Notes under the pieces: model-generated
What the model was told of the DNA's origin: nothing
What the model saw: only the letters and a program-made list of their open reading frames with translations
Databases searched by the model: none
NCBI GenBank assembly: GCA_009996615.1
Contig: JAACZU010000002.1
Span: 82,045-146,044, forward strand
Length of the DNA stretch: 64,000 nucleotides
Reading direction: 5' to 3'
Source of the DNA: Rhodanobacteraceae bacterium
Lineage (GTDB): Bacteria > Pseudomonadota > Gammaproteobacteria > Xanthomonadales > Rhodanobacteraceae
Program-made: the position numbers and the translations under genes
Shown: positions 37,342 to 46,450 of the stretch, piece after piece
Numbering within the stretch: the first letter of the stretch is position 1
Layout of the letters: the number at the start of each line of letters is the position of its first letter

Positions 37342-40095
37342 TCAGGCGGCCACGCCGAGGTGCGCGGCCAGGCGCTCGGCCGCCGCGCGGCTGACCTCGC
37401 CGGGCAGCAGCGAGGCGCGCAGGACCGGCAGCGCCTGCCGCAGCAGCGCACGCGCGTCGTCGCGCCGGTCCTGGCGCAGCAGGATCTCGGCCAGCTCGCT
37501 GCGCGCGATCGCCAGGTCCACCGGCAGTGCGCCGCTCGCCTCGAAGCCGGCCACCGCGGCGTGCAGTTCGCGCGCCGCGCCGGCCAGATCGCCGCGATCG
37601 AGCGCGAACGCGGCCCGCACGCGCCGCGCGTGCAGGAAGATCGGATGGTCGTCCGGCGCCAGCGCGTGCCAGCGTCGCTCGGCCTCGGCCAGCAGCGGCA
37701 GGCCGGTATCGGTGCGGTGCATGCGGCGCGCCAGCAAGGTCAGTTGCCAGGTCAGCATGGCGTACTCGCCCGACTCTTCACCCTCGATCCGTGCGCTGCG
37801 CGCGCGCAGGTCGGTCAGCAGCGCCAGCGCGCGCTCGTGCTGGCCGGACAGGCCCAGCGTGCGTGCCAGCGAGCGCTCGATGCGGCGGCGCGACTGGTGG
37901 TCGGCCGAAACCCCGCCCTCGTCGAGGATGCGCATCGCGACGCGGAACTGCTCCAGCGCCGCGGCGTAGTCGCCGGCGCTCTCGAGCACGCCGGCGTAGT
38001 TGCCGTGCGAGAGCGCGCGGTCGACGGCGCCGGCGAGGCCGGCGCCGGTCATGTGGCGGTCCGAAGCCAGCAGCAGCTCGGCCGCCTCGCGGTAGCGGCC
38101 GAGGTCGTTGAGCACCAGCGCGAGATCGTTGGTCAGTTCCATCATGCGTGCGCCGCCGGAGGCGACCACGCGGTCCTGCAGCGCGATCGCCTCGCGCAGC
38201 AGCTTCTCCGCGCCGGCCGGGTTGCCTTCCGCGCCGAGCGCGTTGGCCTGCGCGCGCAGCAGCATCACGTGCTCGGGCGATTCGGGCGGCCGCACGGCAT
38301 CGACGCGCGCCAGGCCCCGCTTGGCGATCGCGCCCGCGGCCTCGCCGTCGCCGCTGGTCGCCAGCAGGGCGGACAGCGTCTGCGCGACCTCGACATACAG
38401 CTCCAGCGGCAGCGCCGGCGTGTCGTCGGCCAGCGTCATCGCCTCGCGCAGCAGCGTGATCGCGGTCGCGTCGTCGCCGCTGCGGTGGTGGCCGAGCGCC
38501 ATCGCGGTGAGGCTGCGCACGTGCTCGACCGGATCGCCGGGCGCGAACCGCTCGCGCCATTGCTGCGCCGTATGCGCGGCTTCCAGCGCGCCCGCGCCAT
38601 CGCCATCGAGGCCGAGCAGGCTGGCGTACTGGTCGTAGTCGGCGGCCAGGCGCAACGCCTCGCCGCGCTCGTCCGGCGCCACGCCATCCAGGCCTGCGCG
38701 CATCAGCTCGAGGCCGGTCGCAACGTCGCCGAGGTCGCCGTACAGGTGCGCGAGCAGCCGCTGCATCGTCTTGACGACCGCCGGATCGGTGCGCGTGGCG
38801 AGCTGGGCGCGTGCCGCGTCGAGCAGGCTGCGCACGCTGACCTGACGGCTCAGCGCGTGCTCCGGCGCGGCGGCGGCGAAGGCAGCGCTGAGGAAGTCGA
38901 GCGAGGCGCGCGCACTGGCCGCGTCGCGCTCGGCCGCCGCCAGCGCGCGCTGCGCGGCGGTCTCGGCCGCCACCGCGCGGCTGCGCTCGCGCTCGATGCG
39001 CCAGACGAAGCCGGCCAGCACGACGGCCGCGAACATGCCGGCGGCGAACGCGAGGCGGTGGCGCGCGACGAACTTGCGCAGGCGGTAGCGCCGCGTCCAG
39101 CGCGCCGCGTGCACCGGTCGTCCTTCGCGATAGCGCCGCAGGTCGTCGGCGAACTCGGCCGCGCCGGCATAGCGCTGCGCCGGATCGGCCGCGCTGGCCT
39201 TGGCAAGGACACCGGCCAGCTCGGCATCGAGCGGCAGCGGCGCGAGCGTCGGCGGCGCCGGATCGCGCGCGTCGCGCCGGCCCGTCAGCAGCTCGCGCAG
39301 CAGCACGCCGAGGCTGTAGATGTCGCTGGCGGTCGTGATCGCGCGGCCGTCGAGCTGCTCCGGGCTCGCGTAGCCGCGGCTGTAGACGCGCGTGGAGGTT
39401 TCGCGCTCGGAGGCATCGCCGGCCTCGACCAGCCGCGCGATGCCGAAGTCGAGCAGCTTGACCGTGCCGTCGCGCGCGACCAGCACGTTGGCCGGCTTGA
39501 TGTCGCGGTGGACGATCAGGTGGCGGTGCGCGTGCGCGACCGCGTCGAGCATCGCCTCGAACAGGGCCAGGCGCGCGCGCAAGCTCGGCGCGTGGCGGGC
39601 GACGTGCTCGAGCAGCGGCGCACCGTCGACGTATTCGATCGCCAGCCACGGCTGGCCGTCGGCGGTCTCGCCGCCGTCGAGCAGGCGCGCGATGTTCGGG
39701 TGGTCCAGCCCGGCCAGGATCTGCCGCTCCTGGCGCAGGCGGCGCGAGGCCTCGCGCGTGGGGAAGCCGCGCAGCAGCTTGATCGCGACCTGGCGCGTGA
39801 ACTGGCCGTCGGCGCGCTCGGCCAGGAACACGGTGCCCATGCCGCCGGCGCCGAGCTCGCGCAGCAGCCGGTACGGCCCCAGGCGCTCGCTGCGCGGCGT
39901 CGAAGCGTGCGCGGCGCTGCCAGCGATCACGCGCGCGAGCGCATCGTCGTCGTCTTCGTCGGCGGCCAGCATGCGCGCCAGGCGCGCGCGCGCGGCCTCG
40001 TCGAACGGCAAGTTGGCCAGGGCGGCGGCGCGTTCGGCCGCCGGCAGCGCGCGCAGGTGCTCGAAATGCGGCGCGAGCGCCTCCAGTGAGGACAT
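37342..40095 (-). CDS. Transmembrane Ser/Thr protein kinase with C-terminal TPR-like region
   Basis: The 917-residue protein has a Hanks-type kinase domain (about 73-340) with GAGGMG (82-87), K106 in VAIK, HRDIKPAN with D198, and DFG D217, so it should be active. One membrane helix follows (347-366), and then about 500 residues of helical repeats resembling TPRs, probably outside the cytoplasm. It starts at ATG 40095, 4 bp after the stop of the sigma-factor gene; ATG 40107, overlapping that gene, is also possible. The pairing with a sigma factor of the type linked to kinases suggests the kinase controls it by phosphorylation. Confidence 0.92.
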   Translation of the reverse strand: MSSLEALAPHFEHLRALPAAERAAALANLPFDEAARARLARMLAADEDDDDALARVIAGSAAHASTPRSERLGPYRLLRELGAGGMGTVFLAERADGQFTRQVAIKLLRGFPTREASRRLRQERQILAGLDHPNIARLLDGGETADGQPWLAIEYVDGAPLLEHVARHAPSLRARLALFEAMLDAVAHAHRHLIVHRDIKPANVLVARDGTVKLLDFGIARLVEAGDASERETSTRVYSRGYASPEQLDGRAITTASDIYSLGVLLRELLTGRRDARDPAPPTLAPLPLDAELAGVLAKASAADPAQRYAGAAEFADDLRRYREGRPVHAARWTRRYRLRKFVARHRLAFAAGMFAAVVLAGFVWRIERERSRAVAAETAAQRALAAAERDAASARASLDFLSAAFAAAAPEHALSRQVSVRSLLDAARAQLATRTDPAVVKTMQRLLAHLYGDLGDVATGLELMRAGLDGVAPDERGEALRLAADYDQYASLLGLDGDGAGALEAAHTAQQWRERFAPGDPVEHVRSLTAMALGHHRSGDDATAITLLREAMTLADDTPALPLELYVEVAQTLSALLATSGDGEAAGAIAKRGLARVDAVRPPESPEHVMLLRAQANALGAEGNPAGAEKLLREAIALQDRVVASGGARMMELTNDLALVLNDLGRYREAAELLLASDRHMTGAGLAGAVDRALSHGNYAGVLESAGDYAAALEQFRVAMRILDEGGVSADHQSRRRIERSLARTLGLSGQHERALALLTDLRARSARIEGEESGEYAMLTWQLTLLARRMHRTDTGLPLLAEAERRWHALAPDDHPIFLHARRVRAAFALDRGDLAGAARELHAAVAGFEASGALPVDLAIARSELAEILLRQDRRDDARALLRQALPVLRASLLPGEVSRAAAERLAAHLGVAA

Positions 40096-40099
40096 CGGG

Positions 40100-40684
40100 T
40101 CAGCCATCCAGTGCGCTGCGCAGCCAGGCGCGCGCCAGGCGCAGGTCGCGGTCCACGGTCGCCTCGGAGACGTCGAGGCTTGCGGCGACCTCGGAACGGC
40201 TGAGGCCGCCGAAATAGACCAGTTCGACGATCTGCGCGCGGCGCGGATCGCTCTCGTACAGATCGCGCAGCGCATCGTCCAGGCGCACGAGGTTGGCATC
40301 GCCGTCCGGGTCGGCCAGGCCGAGCGCAGCGTCGAGCTCGACGTGCTCGGCGCCGCCGCCGCGCTTGCCGGCCAGGCGCCGGCGCGCCGCATCGACCAGC
40401 ACCTGCCGCGTCGCCTGCGCGGCGACGTGGAAGAAGTGGCGCCGGTCCTGCCAGTTCGCGTCCGCCCCGAGCAGGCGGATCAGCGCCTCGTGGGCGAGGT
40501 CGGTCGCGCTGAGGGTGGCGCCGGGCATCTGCCGCAGAGATTGCGCGGCGATCGCGCGCACGTTGGCGTAGACGCGCTGCACCAGCGCCTCGCGCGCATC
40601 GGTGTCACCATGCCGCCAGGCGGCGATCAGGCAGGTGAGCTCGTGGTCGACCGTGGCGGGGGCGGTGGCAGGGATATCGCTCAT
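40100..40684 (-). CDS. ECF-type sigma factor paired with Ser/Thr kinase
   Basis: A 194-residue group IV sigma factor with region 2 (ALIRLLGADANWQDRRHFFH with preceding LSATDLAHE) and region 4 (IVELVYFGGLSRSEVAASLDVSEATVDRDL). The combination with a downstream Ser/Thr kinase is that of the kinase-linked sigma group (ECF43-like), which lacks a classical anti-sigma factor. The start at 40684 follows the divergent gap with the next gene; the frame stays open upstream to 40747 without support. Confidence 0.9.
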   Translation of the reverse strand: MSDIPATAPATVDHELTCLIAAWRHGDTDAREALVQRVYANVRAIAAQSLRQMPGATLSATDLAHEALIRLLGADANWQDRRHFFHVAAQATRQVLVDAARRRLAGKRGGGAEHVELDAALGLADPDGDANLVRLDDALRDLYESDPRRAQIVELVYFGGLSRSEVAASLDVSEATVDRDLRLARAWLRSALDG

Positions 40685-40799
40685 GGGAGCACCGGGTTGC
40701 GTGGCGATCATAGCGTGGCCGCCGGGGCGTTTCGGCGGACCGTTCAAGGTTTTGCCACGCTTTTACGTATGGGTCATGGCCCATTCTGGAGTGTCCGCC

Positions 40800-41552
40800 A
40801 TGACGATGCACCGCCTGCCCTGCCTGTTTGCCGCCGCGCTCGCGTCCGTTCCGGGCCCGGGAAATGCGCAATCCAGCTTCATTGCCGGGGTCGAGACGCC
40901 CGCCGCGCCGACGCAGGTGCTGCCCTGGTACAACGGCGTGATCGCCAATATCGGCACCGACTTCGCCTGCCTGAGCGATCCGCCGATCCCGGAGATCCGC
41001 GTGCAGGGCTATGCCGGCTTCAGCGTGATACCGCCGAACCTCGCGCCGGCGGTCGGCGAAGTGTTCTACACGCATCTGGTGCTGAGCCATCCGGGCAATC
41101 CGTGCGCCGGCAGCGCGGTCGGCATCGAGCTGCTGCTGCCGGCCGGCGTCGAGCCGGCCAATTCGGCCGAGAACCCGGCGTTCTGCTTCGCCGTCTCCGG
41201 CGTCAGCAATCGCCTGTTCGACCTCGGCGCGGACGCCGGCTACGGCTGCCCGCAGAGCTATCCGCAAGGCCTGGAAGGGCTGGCCGTGCGCGCGCCGCGC
41301 GGCGGCATCGGCGGCGGCGCCTGGGGCATGGGGCGCGGCTTCTGGCTCGAGCTGCTGATCCCGCTGCGCGCGACCCAGCCGCAGTTCGGCGCCACCAACA
41401 TCACCTGGCGCGTGAATCCCGACATCGGCGTGGTCGGCTATCCGAAGGTGCCGCTGTTCGTGACCAACGACGTGATCTTCCGCACCGCCAACGAAGGCAA
41501 CGTGCTGACGCTCGACATCTGCGGGGTTACGCCGCGGCCGCAGGGGTGTTGA
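40800..41552 (+). CDS. Secreted cysteine-containing protein of unknown function
   Basis: The 250-residue product has a signal peptide (MTMHRLPCLFAAALASVPGPGNAQ) and a mature domain with about six cysteines (DFACLSDPP, NPCAGS, AFCFAV, YGCPQSY, DICGVTPRPQGC), compatible with several disulfides. I do not recognise a family. TCTGGAG lies upstream of the ATG. It is divergent from the sigma/kinase pair over about 115 bp and could be one of its targets, but that is only positional. Confidence 0.78.
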   Translation: MTMHRLPCLFAAALASVPGPGNAQSSFIAGVETPAAPTQVLPWYNGVIANIGTDFACLSDPPIPEIRVQGYAGFSVIPPNLAPAVGEVFYTHLVLSHPGNPCAGSAVGIELLLPAGVEPANSAENPAFCFAVSGVSNRLFDLGADAGYGCPQSYPQGLEGLAVRAPRGGIGGGAWGMGRGFWLELLIPLRATQPQFGATNITWRVNPDIGVVGYPKVPLFVTNDVIFRTANEGNVLTLDICGVTPRPQGC

Positions 41553-41634
41553 GCGCGCGCCGGCCGGGGCGTACGGCGTTGCAAACCCGCCGGCCGCGCG
41601 CCAAGCTGCGGGACCGCTGCCGCGCCGTGTCCCC

Positions 41635-44409
41635 ATGTCGTCTTCCCCGCGCCTCGTCCTGATCGACGGTTCCTCCTACCTGTACCGCGCATTCCACGCG
41701 TTGCCGCCGCTGTCCAACGCCGCCGGCGAGCCGACCGGCGCGCTGTTCGGCGTGGTCAACATGCTGCGCGCGACGCTGAAGGAGAAGCCCGAGTACGTCG
41801 CGTTCGTCGCCGATGCGCCGGGGCCGACCTTCCGCGACGAACTCTACGCGCAGTACAAGGCGCACCGGCCGCCGATGCCGGACGACCTGCGCGCGCAGGT
41901 CGAGCCGATGCTGGCGATCGTCGAGGCGCTCGGCTTTCCGATCCTGCGCGAGCCCGGCGTCGAGGCCGACGACGTGATCGGTACGCTCGCGCTGCGCGCG
42001 GCCGCCGCCGGCATCGACGTCACGATCTCGACCGGCGACAAGGACTTCGCGCAGCTCGTGCGGCCCGGCATCCGGCTGGTCAACACGATGACCAACTCGG
42101 TCACCGACGCGGCGCACGTGGTCGAGAAGTTCGGCGTGCGCCCGGAGCAGATCATCGACTACCTCGCGCTGGTCGGCGACAGCGTCGACAACATCCCCGG
42201 CGTGGAGAAGTGCGGGCCGAAGACCGCGGCGAAGTGGCTGGCCGAGTACGGCAGCCTCGATGGCGTGGTCGCGCACGCGGCCGACATCGGCGGCAAGATC
42301 GGCGAGAACCTGCGCAAGGCGCTGCCGCAGCTGCCGCTGTCGCGCCAGCTCGCGACGATCAAGACCGACGTCGCGCTCGCGCTCGGGCCGACCGACCTCG
42401 TGCTGCGCGAGCGCCACGTCGACGACTTGCGCACGCTGTACCGGCGCTACGAATTCAACGCCGCGCTGAAGGAGCTCGACGCCGGCGCCGCGCCGGCCGC
42501 GCCGGATCTGGCCGCGGCCGAGCCGCCGCTGCACCGCGAGTTCGGCGTGCGCGGCATCGCGCCGGCGCCGCCGGTCAGCGCCGATCCGGCCCTGACCGGG
42601 CCGGGCGAGTACGAGCAGGTCACCACGCCGGCGCAGCTCGACGCATGGCTCGGCAAGCTGCGCACGGCCGAGCTGATCGCGTTCGATACCGAGACCGATG
42701 CGCTCGATCCGATGCGCGCGCGCATCGTCGGCGTGTCGTTCGCGGTGACACCCAAACACGCCGCCTACGTGCCGCTCGCGCACGACTATCCCGGCATGCC
42801 GGCGCAGCTCGACCGCGCGACCGTGCTGGCGGCGCTGCAGCCGATCCTGGAGGACCCGGCGCGGCCCAAGCTCGGCCAGCACATGAAGTACGACATCAAC
42901 GTGCTGGCCAACCACGGCATCACGCTGCGCGGCGTCGCGCACGACACGATGCTCGAGTCCTACGTGCTGAACTCGACCGCCTCGCGCCACGACATGGACA
43001 CGCTGGCCAGGCGCCAGCTCGGCCACGACACGATCCGCTACGAGGACGTCGCCGGCAAGGGCGCCAAGCAGATCCCGTTCGCCGCGGTCGACCTCGACAC
43101 CGCGACCCGCTATGCGGCCGAGGACGCCGACGTCACGCTGCGCCTGCACCACGCGCTGTGGCCGAAGCTCGAGGCCGAGCCGGGCCTGAAAAGCGTCTAC
43201 GAGACGATCGAGATGCCGCTGGTGCCGGTGCTCGCGCGCATGGAGCAGCGCGGCGTGCTGATCGACGCCGCGGCGCTGAAGCGCCAGAGCCAGGAGCTGG
43301 CCAAACGTATGCACGAGCTGACTGGCGAGGCGCATGCGCTGGCCGGCCGCAACTTCAGCCTCGACTCGACCAAGCAGCTCGCGGCGATCCTGTTCGATGA
43401 ACTGAAGCTGCCGATCGTCGTGAAGACGCCGGGCGGGCAGCCATCGACGAACGAGGAGGCACTCGAGGCGATCGCCGACCAGCACGCGCTGCCGCGCCTG
43501 ATCCTCGACTACCGCAGCCTCGCCAAGCTGCGCTCGACCTACACCGACAAGCTGGCCGAGATGGTCAACCCGCGCACCGGCCGCGTGCACACCAGCTACG
43601 GCCAAGCGGTCGCGGCGACCGGGCGGCTGTCCTCGTCGGACCCGAACCTGCAGAACATCCCGATCCGCACCGAGGAAGGCCGGCGCATCCGCCAGGCGTT
43701 CGTCGCGCCGGACGGCTGGCAGATCGTCGCGGCCGACTACTCGCAGATCGAGCTGCGCATCATGGCGCACCTGTCCGGCGATCCGGGCCTGCTCGCCGCG
43801 TTCCACGGCAACCAGGACGTGCACCGCGCGACCGCCGCCGAGGTGTTCGGCCTGCCGCCCGAGCAGGTCGACGCGAACCAGCGCCGCGCGGCCAAGGCGA
43901 TCAACTTCGGCCTGATGTACGGCATGAGCGCGTTCGGCCTCGCGCGCCAGCTCGGCGTCGGCCGCGGCGAGGCGCAGGAGTACATGGCGCGCTACTTCGC
44001 GCGCTACCCGGACGTGCAGGCGTTCATGGAGGCCACGCGCGAGAAGGCGCGCCGCGACGGCTACGTCGAGACGCTGTTCGGCCGCCGCCTGCACCTGGAC
44101 TACATCGCCTCGCGCAACGCCGCGCAGCGCGCCGGCGCCGAACGCGCCGCGATCAACGCACCGATGCAGGGCACCGCGGCCGACATCATCAAGCGCGCGA
44201 TGATCGCGGTCGACGCCTGGCTGTTGGACCGGCAGGATGCTGCCCGCATGTTGCTGCAGGTGCACGACGAACTCGTGTTCGAGGTGCGCGCCGACCAAGT
44301 CGAGGCGATCAGCGCCGGCATCCGCGAGCGCATGGCCGCCGCGGCCGAACTCGCGGTGCCGCTGGTGGTCGATATCGGCGCCGGCGCGAACTGGGACGAG
44401 GCGCATTGA
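41635..44409 (+). CDS. polA: DNA polymerase I
   Basis: The 924-residue enzyme has all three domains: 5' nuclease (YKAHRPPMPDDL, EADDVIGTLALR), 3'-5' exonuclease with its metal ligands (AFDTETDALD, KYDINVLANHG, YAAEDADVTL), and polymerase with motif A (VAADYSQIELRIMAHLSGD), motif B (RRAAKAINFGLMYGMSAFGL) and motif C (QVHDELVFEV). The proofreading site appears intact. It acts in repair and Okazaki-fragment maturation. The small-RNA gene follows its stop by about 100 bp. Confidence 0.98.
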   Translation: MSSSPRLVLIDGSSYLYRAFHALPPLSNAAGEPTGALFGVVNMLRATLKEKPEYVAFVADAPGPTFRDELYAQYKAHRPPMPDDLRAQVEPMLAIVEALGFPILREPGVEADDVIGTLALRAAAAGIDVTISTGDKDFAQLVRPGIRLVNTMTNSVTDAAHVVEKFGVRPEQIIDYLALVGDSVDNIPGVEKCGPKTAAKWLAEYGSLDGVVAHAADIGGKIGENLRKALPQLPLSRQLATIKTDVALALGPTDLVLRERHVDDLRTLYRRYEFNAALKELDAGAAPAAPDLAAAEPPLHREFGVRGIAPAPPVSADPALTGPGEYEQVTTPAQLDAWLGKLRTAELIAFDTETDALDPMRARIVGVSFAVTPKHAAYVPLAHDYPGMPAQLDRATVLAALQPILEDPARPKLGQHMKYDINVLANHGITLRGVAHDTMLESYVLNSTASRHDMDTLARRQLGHDTIRYEDVAGKGAKQIPFAAVDLDTATRYAAEDADVTLRLHHALWPKLEAEPGLKSVYETIEMPLVPVLARMEQRGVLIDAAALKRQSQELAKRMHELTGEAHALAGRNFSLDSTKQLAAILFDELKLPIVVKTPGGQPSTNEEALEAIADQHALPRLILDYRSLAKLRSTYTDKLAEMVNPRTGRVHTSYGQAVAATGRLSSSDPNLQNIPIRTEEGRRIRQAFVAPDGWQIVAADYSQIELRIMAHLSGDPGLLAAFHGNQDVHRATAAEVFGLPPEQVDANQRRAAKAINFGLMYGMSAFGLARQLGVGRGEAQEYMARYFARYPDVQAFMEATREKARRDGYVETLFGRRLHLDYIASRNAAQRAGAERAAINAPMQGTAADIIKRAMIAVDAWLLDRQDAARMLLQVHDELVFEVRADQVEAISAGIRERMAAAAELAVPLVVDIGAGANWDEAH

Positions 44410-44470
44410 GGTCGGCGGAGCAGGGCGGATTTTCTGGATGAATGCCCGCTAAACGGTACCGTATGGACTC

Positions 44471-44499
44471 TGGAAACTTTCCGCCCTCGTCCCTATCTA
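44471..44499 (+). promoter_or_regulatory. Promoter of the sX13-like small RNA
   Basis: TGGAAA (44471-44476) and TATCTA (44494-44499) are separated by 17 bp, a good sigma70 arrangement, placing the start near 44506. Downstream there is no ribosome site or protein-coding frame. Confidence 0.6.
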
Positions 44500-44505
44500 T
44501 GTCAT

Positions 44506-44629
44506 CGGGCGCACGCAACGGCGCCCTGGTTGGCTCACCTCCCTGAGTGCAACCTGCGAAGGCCGGTCCCTCCCCAGACCGGTTTTCCCGCCCCGAGGGC
44601 TCCCCCTGGCCCTCGGGGCATTTCTTTTT
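44506..44629 (+). ncRNA. sX13-like small regulatory RNA downstream of polA
   Basis: Between polA and the AMP-ligase gene a stretch of about 120 bases folds into three stem-loops with C-rich loops: CTCA/TGAG closing CCTCCC (44534-44547), CCGGTC/GACCGG closing CCTCCCCA (44563-44582), and CCCCGAGGGC/GCCCTCGGGG closing TCCCCCTG (44591-44618), the last followed by a T-rich run (intrinsic terminator). From memory, Xanthomonas sX13 is an sRNA of about 115 nt with C-rich loops located downstream of polA; place, length and loops agree. It would pair with G-rich ribosome sites of target mRNAs. No covariance search was possible. Confidence 0.72.
44591..44629 (+). terminator. Rho-independent terminator of the small RNA
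   Basis: A 10-bp stem CCCCGAGGGC/GCCCTCGGGG with an 8-base loop is followed by CATTTCTTTTTC. It is the only hairpin in the window followed by a clear T-run. Confidence 0.85.
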
Positions 44630-45068
44630 CTGGGGTCCGGTTTTTGTGGGGCGTGCGCAGGCTGATGGCGCGCCGGGTGCGGCTCGGCCGATCGGCAGCC
44701 GGCCCATTCCCATGAATTGACCGATTTTCCGCGTAGATCGAAGCAGATCACCTGGCAGGCCAGACGCGCGTAGCGCGACCGGCACAAGCGCCGGTCGACC
44801 TGACGGCCGTCCAGCCTACGGCCGACGCCGGCATTACAGCCGGCGGGGATCCGCCGCTTTGAGCGCACCCAAGGCGCGGCGGCCCACCCGGGCCAGCCGC
44901 GGGCCAGCCGGGCAGAAGCATCGCGCCTTCCGGCGCTCCCACGGAAGCAACGAGGCACGGCTTTGGGTGGGAGCGCCGGAAGGCGCGATGCTCTTTTGCG
45001 GCCGAAGCGGCAAGGGCATCACCGAAACGCGGCTTTCGGCGTCGCCTGCGTCGGTACCGTTCGGACCC
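44630..45068. other. Intergenic region after the small RNA, mostly repeats
   Basis: No gene is seen. The stretch holds GC palindromes (GACCGGC...GCCGGTC around 44778-44800, CGCCGGC...GCCGGCG around 44826-44848) and a perfect 25-bp inverted pair of family A REP at 44918-44942 and 44967-44991. Confidence 0.55.
44918..44991. repeat. Family A REP inverted pair
   Basis: GCATCGCGCCTTCCGGCGCT-CCCAC and its exact reverse complement lie 24 bp apart, giving a 25-bp stem. The arms match the 9321 array and the hrpB insertion. Confidence 0.85.
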
Positions 45069-46436
45069 TCAAGCCGCACCCTGCAGCGCCGCCAGCAGCG
45101 CCGCGCGCGGCAGCTTGCCGGTGGCGTTGCGCGGCAAGGCGGTGACCTTGCGCAGCGGGCGCGGCAGGAACGCGGCGTCGACCGCGTCGCGCAGGTCGGC
45201 CAGCAGCTCGCCCTCGCTGCGCCGCGGTGCGACCACCAGTGCGGCGATGCGGCGCACGCCGAACGCATCGGCCTCGTCGGTCTGGAACACGGCCGCATCC
45301 TCGACGCCGGGAAGCGCCAGCACGCGGCGGGTCAGGTCGGCCAGCGAGGCGCGCTTGCCGGCGATCTCGACCAAGTCGGCCTGCCGGCCGCGCAGCGCAA
45401 AGCGGTGGCCCGGCAACAGCTCGACCACGTCGGGCAGCAGCACCGGCTGCTCGAAGTACGGCGTGTCGACCACGGTGCCGTCCGGCTGCGGGCGCAGCGT
45501 CACGTCCGGGTAGAGCCGCCAGTCTTCCTCGTGCGCGGTGCGCCGCTGCGCGATCACGCAGGTTTCGGTCGAGCCGAACAGCTCCAGCACCGGCGCGCCG
45601 TATCGCGCCTCGGCCGCGGCCGCGAGTTCCGGCGGCAGCGGCGCGGTCGCCGAGGTGATCGCGCCGAGCGGCGGCAGCGGCGCCGGGTCGCGCAGCAGCG
45701 CGCGCAGGTGCACCGGCGTCGTCACCAGCACGCGCGGCGCCGGCAGTTCGGCCAGCGCCGCCGCGACATCGGCCGGAAACAGTGGATGGCGGTCGGACAC
45801 TGCGAACGGGCCGAGCAAGGGCAGCAGCACCGACAGCTCGATGCCATACATGTGCTGCGACGGTACCGTCGCGACGACGTGCGCCAGCGCGCCGGCCGGA
45901 AGGCCGAGCGTGGCGGCGATCGCGGCCGCGTTCAGCGTGGCGCTGGCGTGGAACGCGCGCCAGGTCTTCGGGTTCGCCTTCGGCGCGCCGGTGCTGCCGG
46001 AGGTGAAGCCGATCGCGGCGACATGGACCGGGTCGAGTTCCGGCACGTCGACGACAGCGTCCGCCGCGGCCGCCAGTGGCGGCAGCAGCACGCAGCGTGG
46101 CGGCGCCGGCTGCCGCGCGACATCGCTCAGCGCATAGCTGCCCGGGTACGCGGCCAGGGCTTCATCGACCGCCTGCGGCACGCGCGAGGGCGGCAGCAGG
46201 TTGGTCTGGCCGCGCGCGAGCACGGCGCAGAACGCGACCAGGAACGCGTAGCGGTCCTCGCACAGGTTGATCGCGCCTCGGCCGGCCGGCAACGCGGCCG
46301 CGACCGTGGCGACATCGTCGAGAAACGCACGCGCGCTCACCGCGCGACCGCGCCGCCAGGCGATCGTACGCGCCGGATCGGCACCCGCCAGCAACGGCAA
46401 CACGCGCGCCGCCGCGCACTCGAAAACGGCCGACAT
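45069..46436 (-). CDS. AMP-dependent acyl/aryl ligase of the aryl-polyene pathway (ApeH-like)
   Basis: This 455-residue adenylate-forming enzyme has the A3 motif FTSGSTGAPKANPKTW, the ELFGSTETC segment, a GKRASL-type hinge and the C-terminal catalytic lysine region (RNATGKLPRAAL). It is shorter than acyl-CoA synthetases and resembles the ligases in aryl-polyene and xanthomonadin clusters, which load the aromatic starter (hydroxybenzoate) onto carrier. It starts at ATG 46436 and lies downstream of tsaC (14 bp), away from all other pathway genes in the window. A role in another acid-activating pathway cannot be excluded. Confidence 0.8.
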   Translation of the reverse strand: MSAVFECAAARVLPLLAGADPARTIAWRRGRAVSARAFLDDVATVAAALPAGRGAINLCEDRYAFLVAFCAVLARGQTNLLPPSRVPQAVDEALAAYPGSYALSDVARQPAPPRCVLLPPLAAAADAVVDVPELDPVHVAAIGFTSGSTGAPKANPKTWRAFHASATLNAAAIAATLGLPAGALAHVVATVPSQHMYGIELSVLLPLLGPFAVSDRHPLFPADVAAALAELPAPRVLVTTPVHLRALLRDPAPLPPLGAITSATAPLPPELAAAAEARYGAPVLELFGSTETCVIAQRRTAHEEDWRLYPDVTLRPQPDGTVVDTPYFEQPVLLPDVVELLPGHRFALRGRQADLVEIAGKRASLADLTRRVLALPGVEDAAVFQTDEADAFGVRRIAALVVAPRRSEGELLADLRDAVDAAFLPRPLRKVTALPRNATGKLPRAALLAALQGAA

Positions 46437-46450
46437 CCTCCCCCCTCCCG

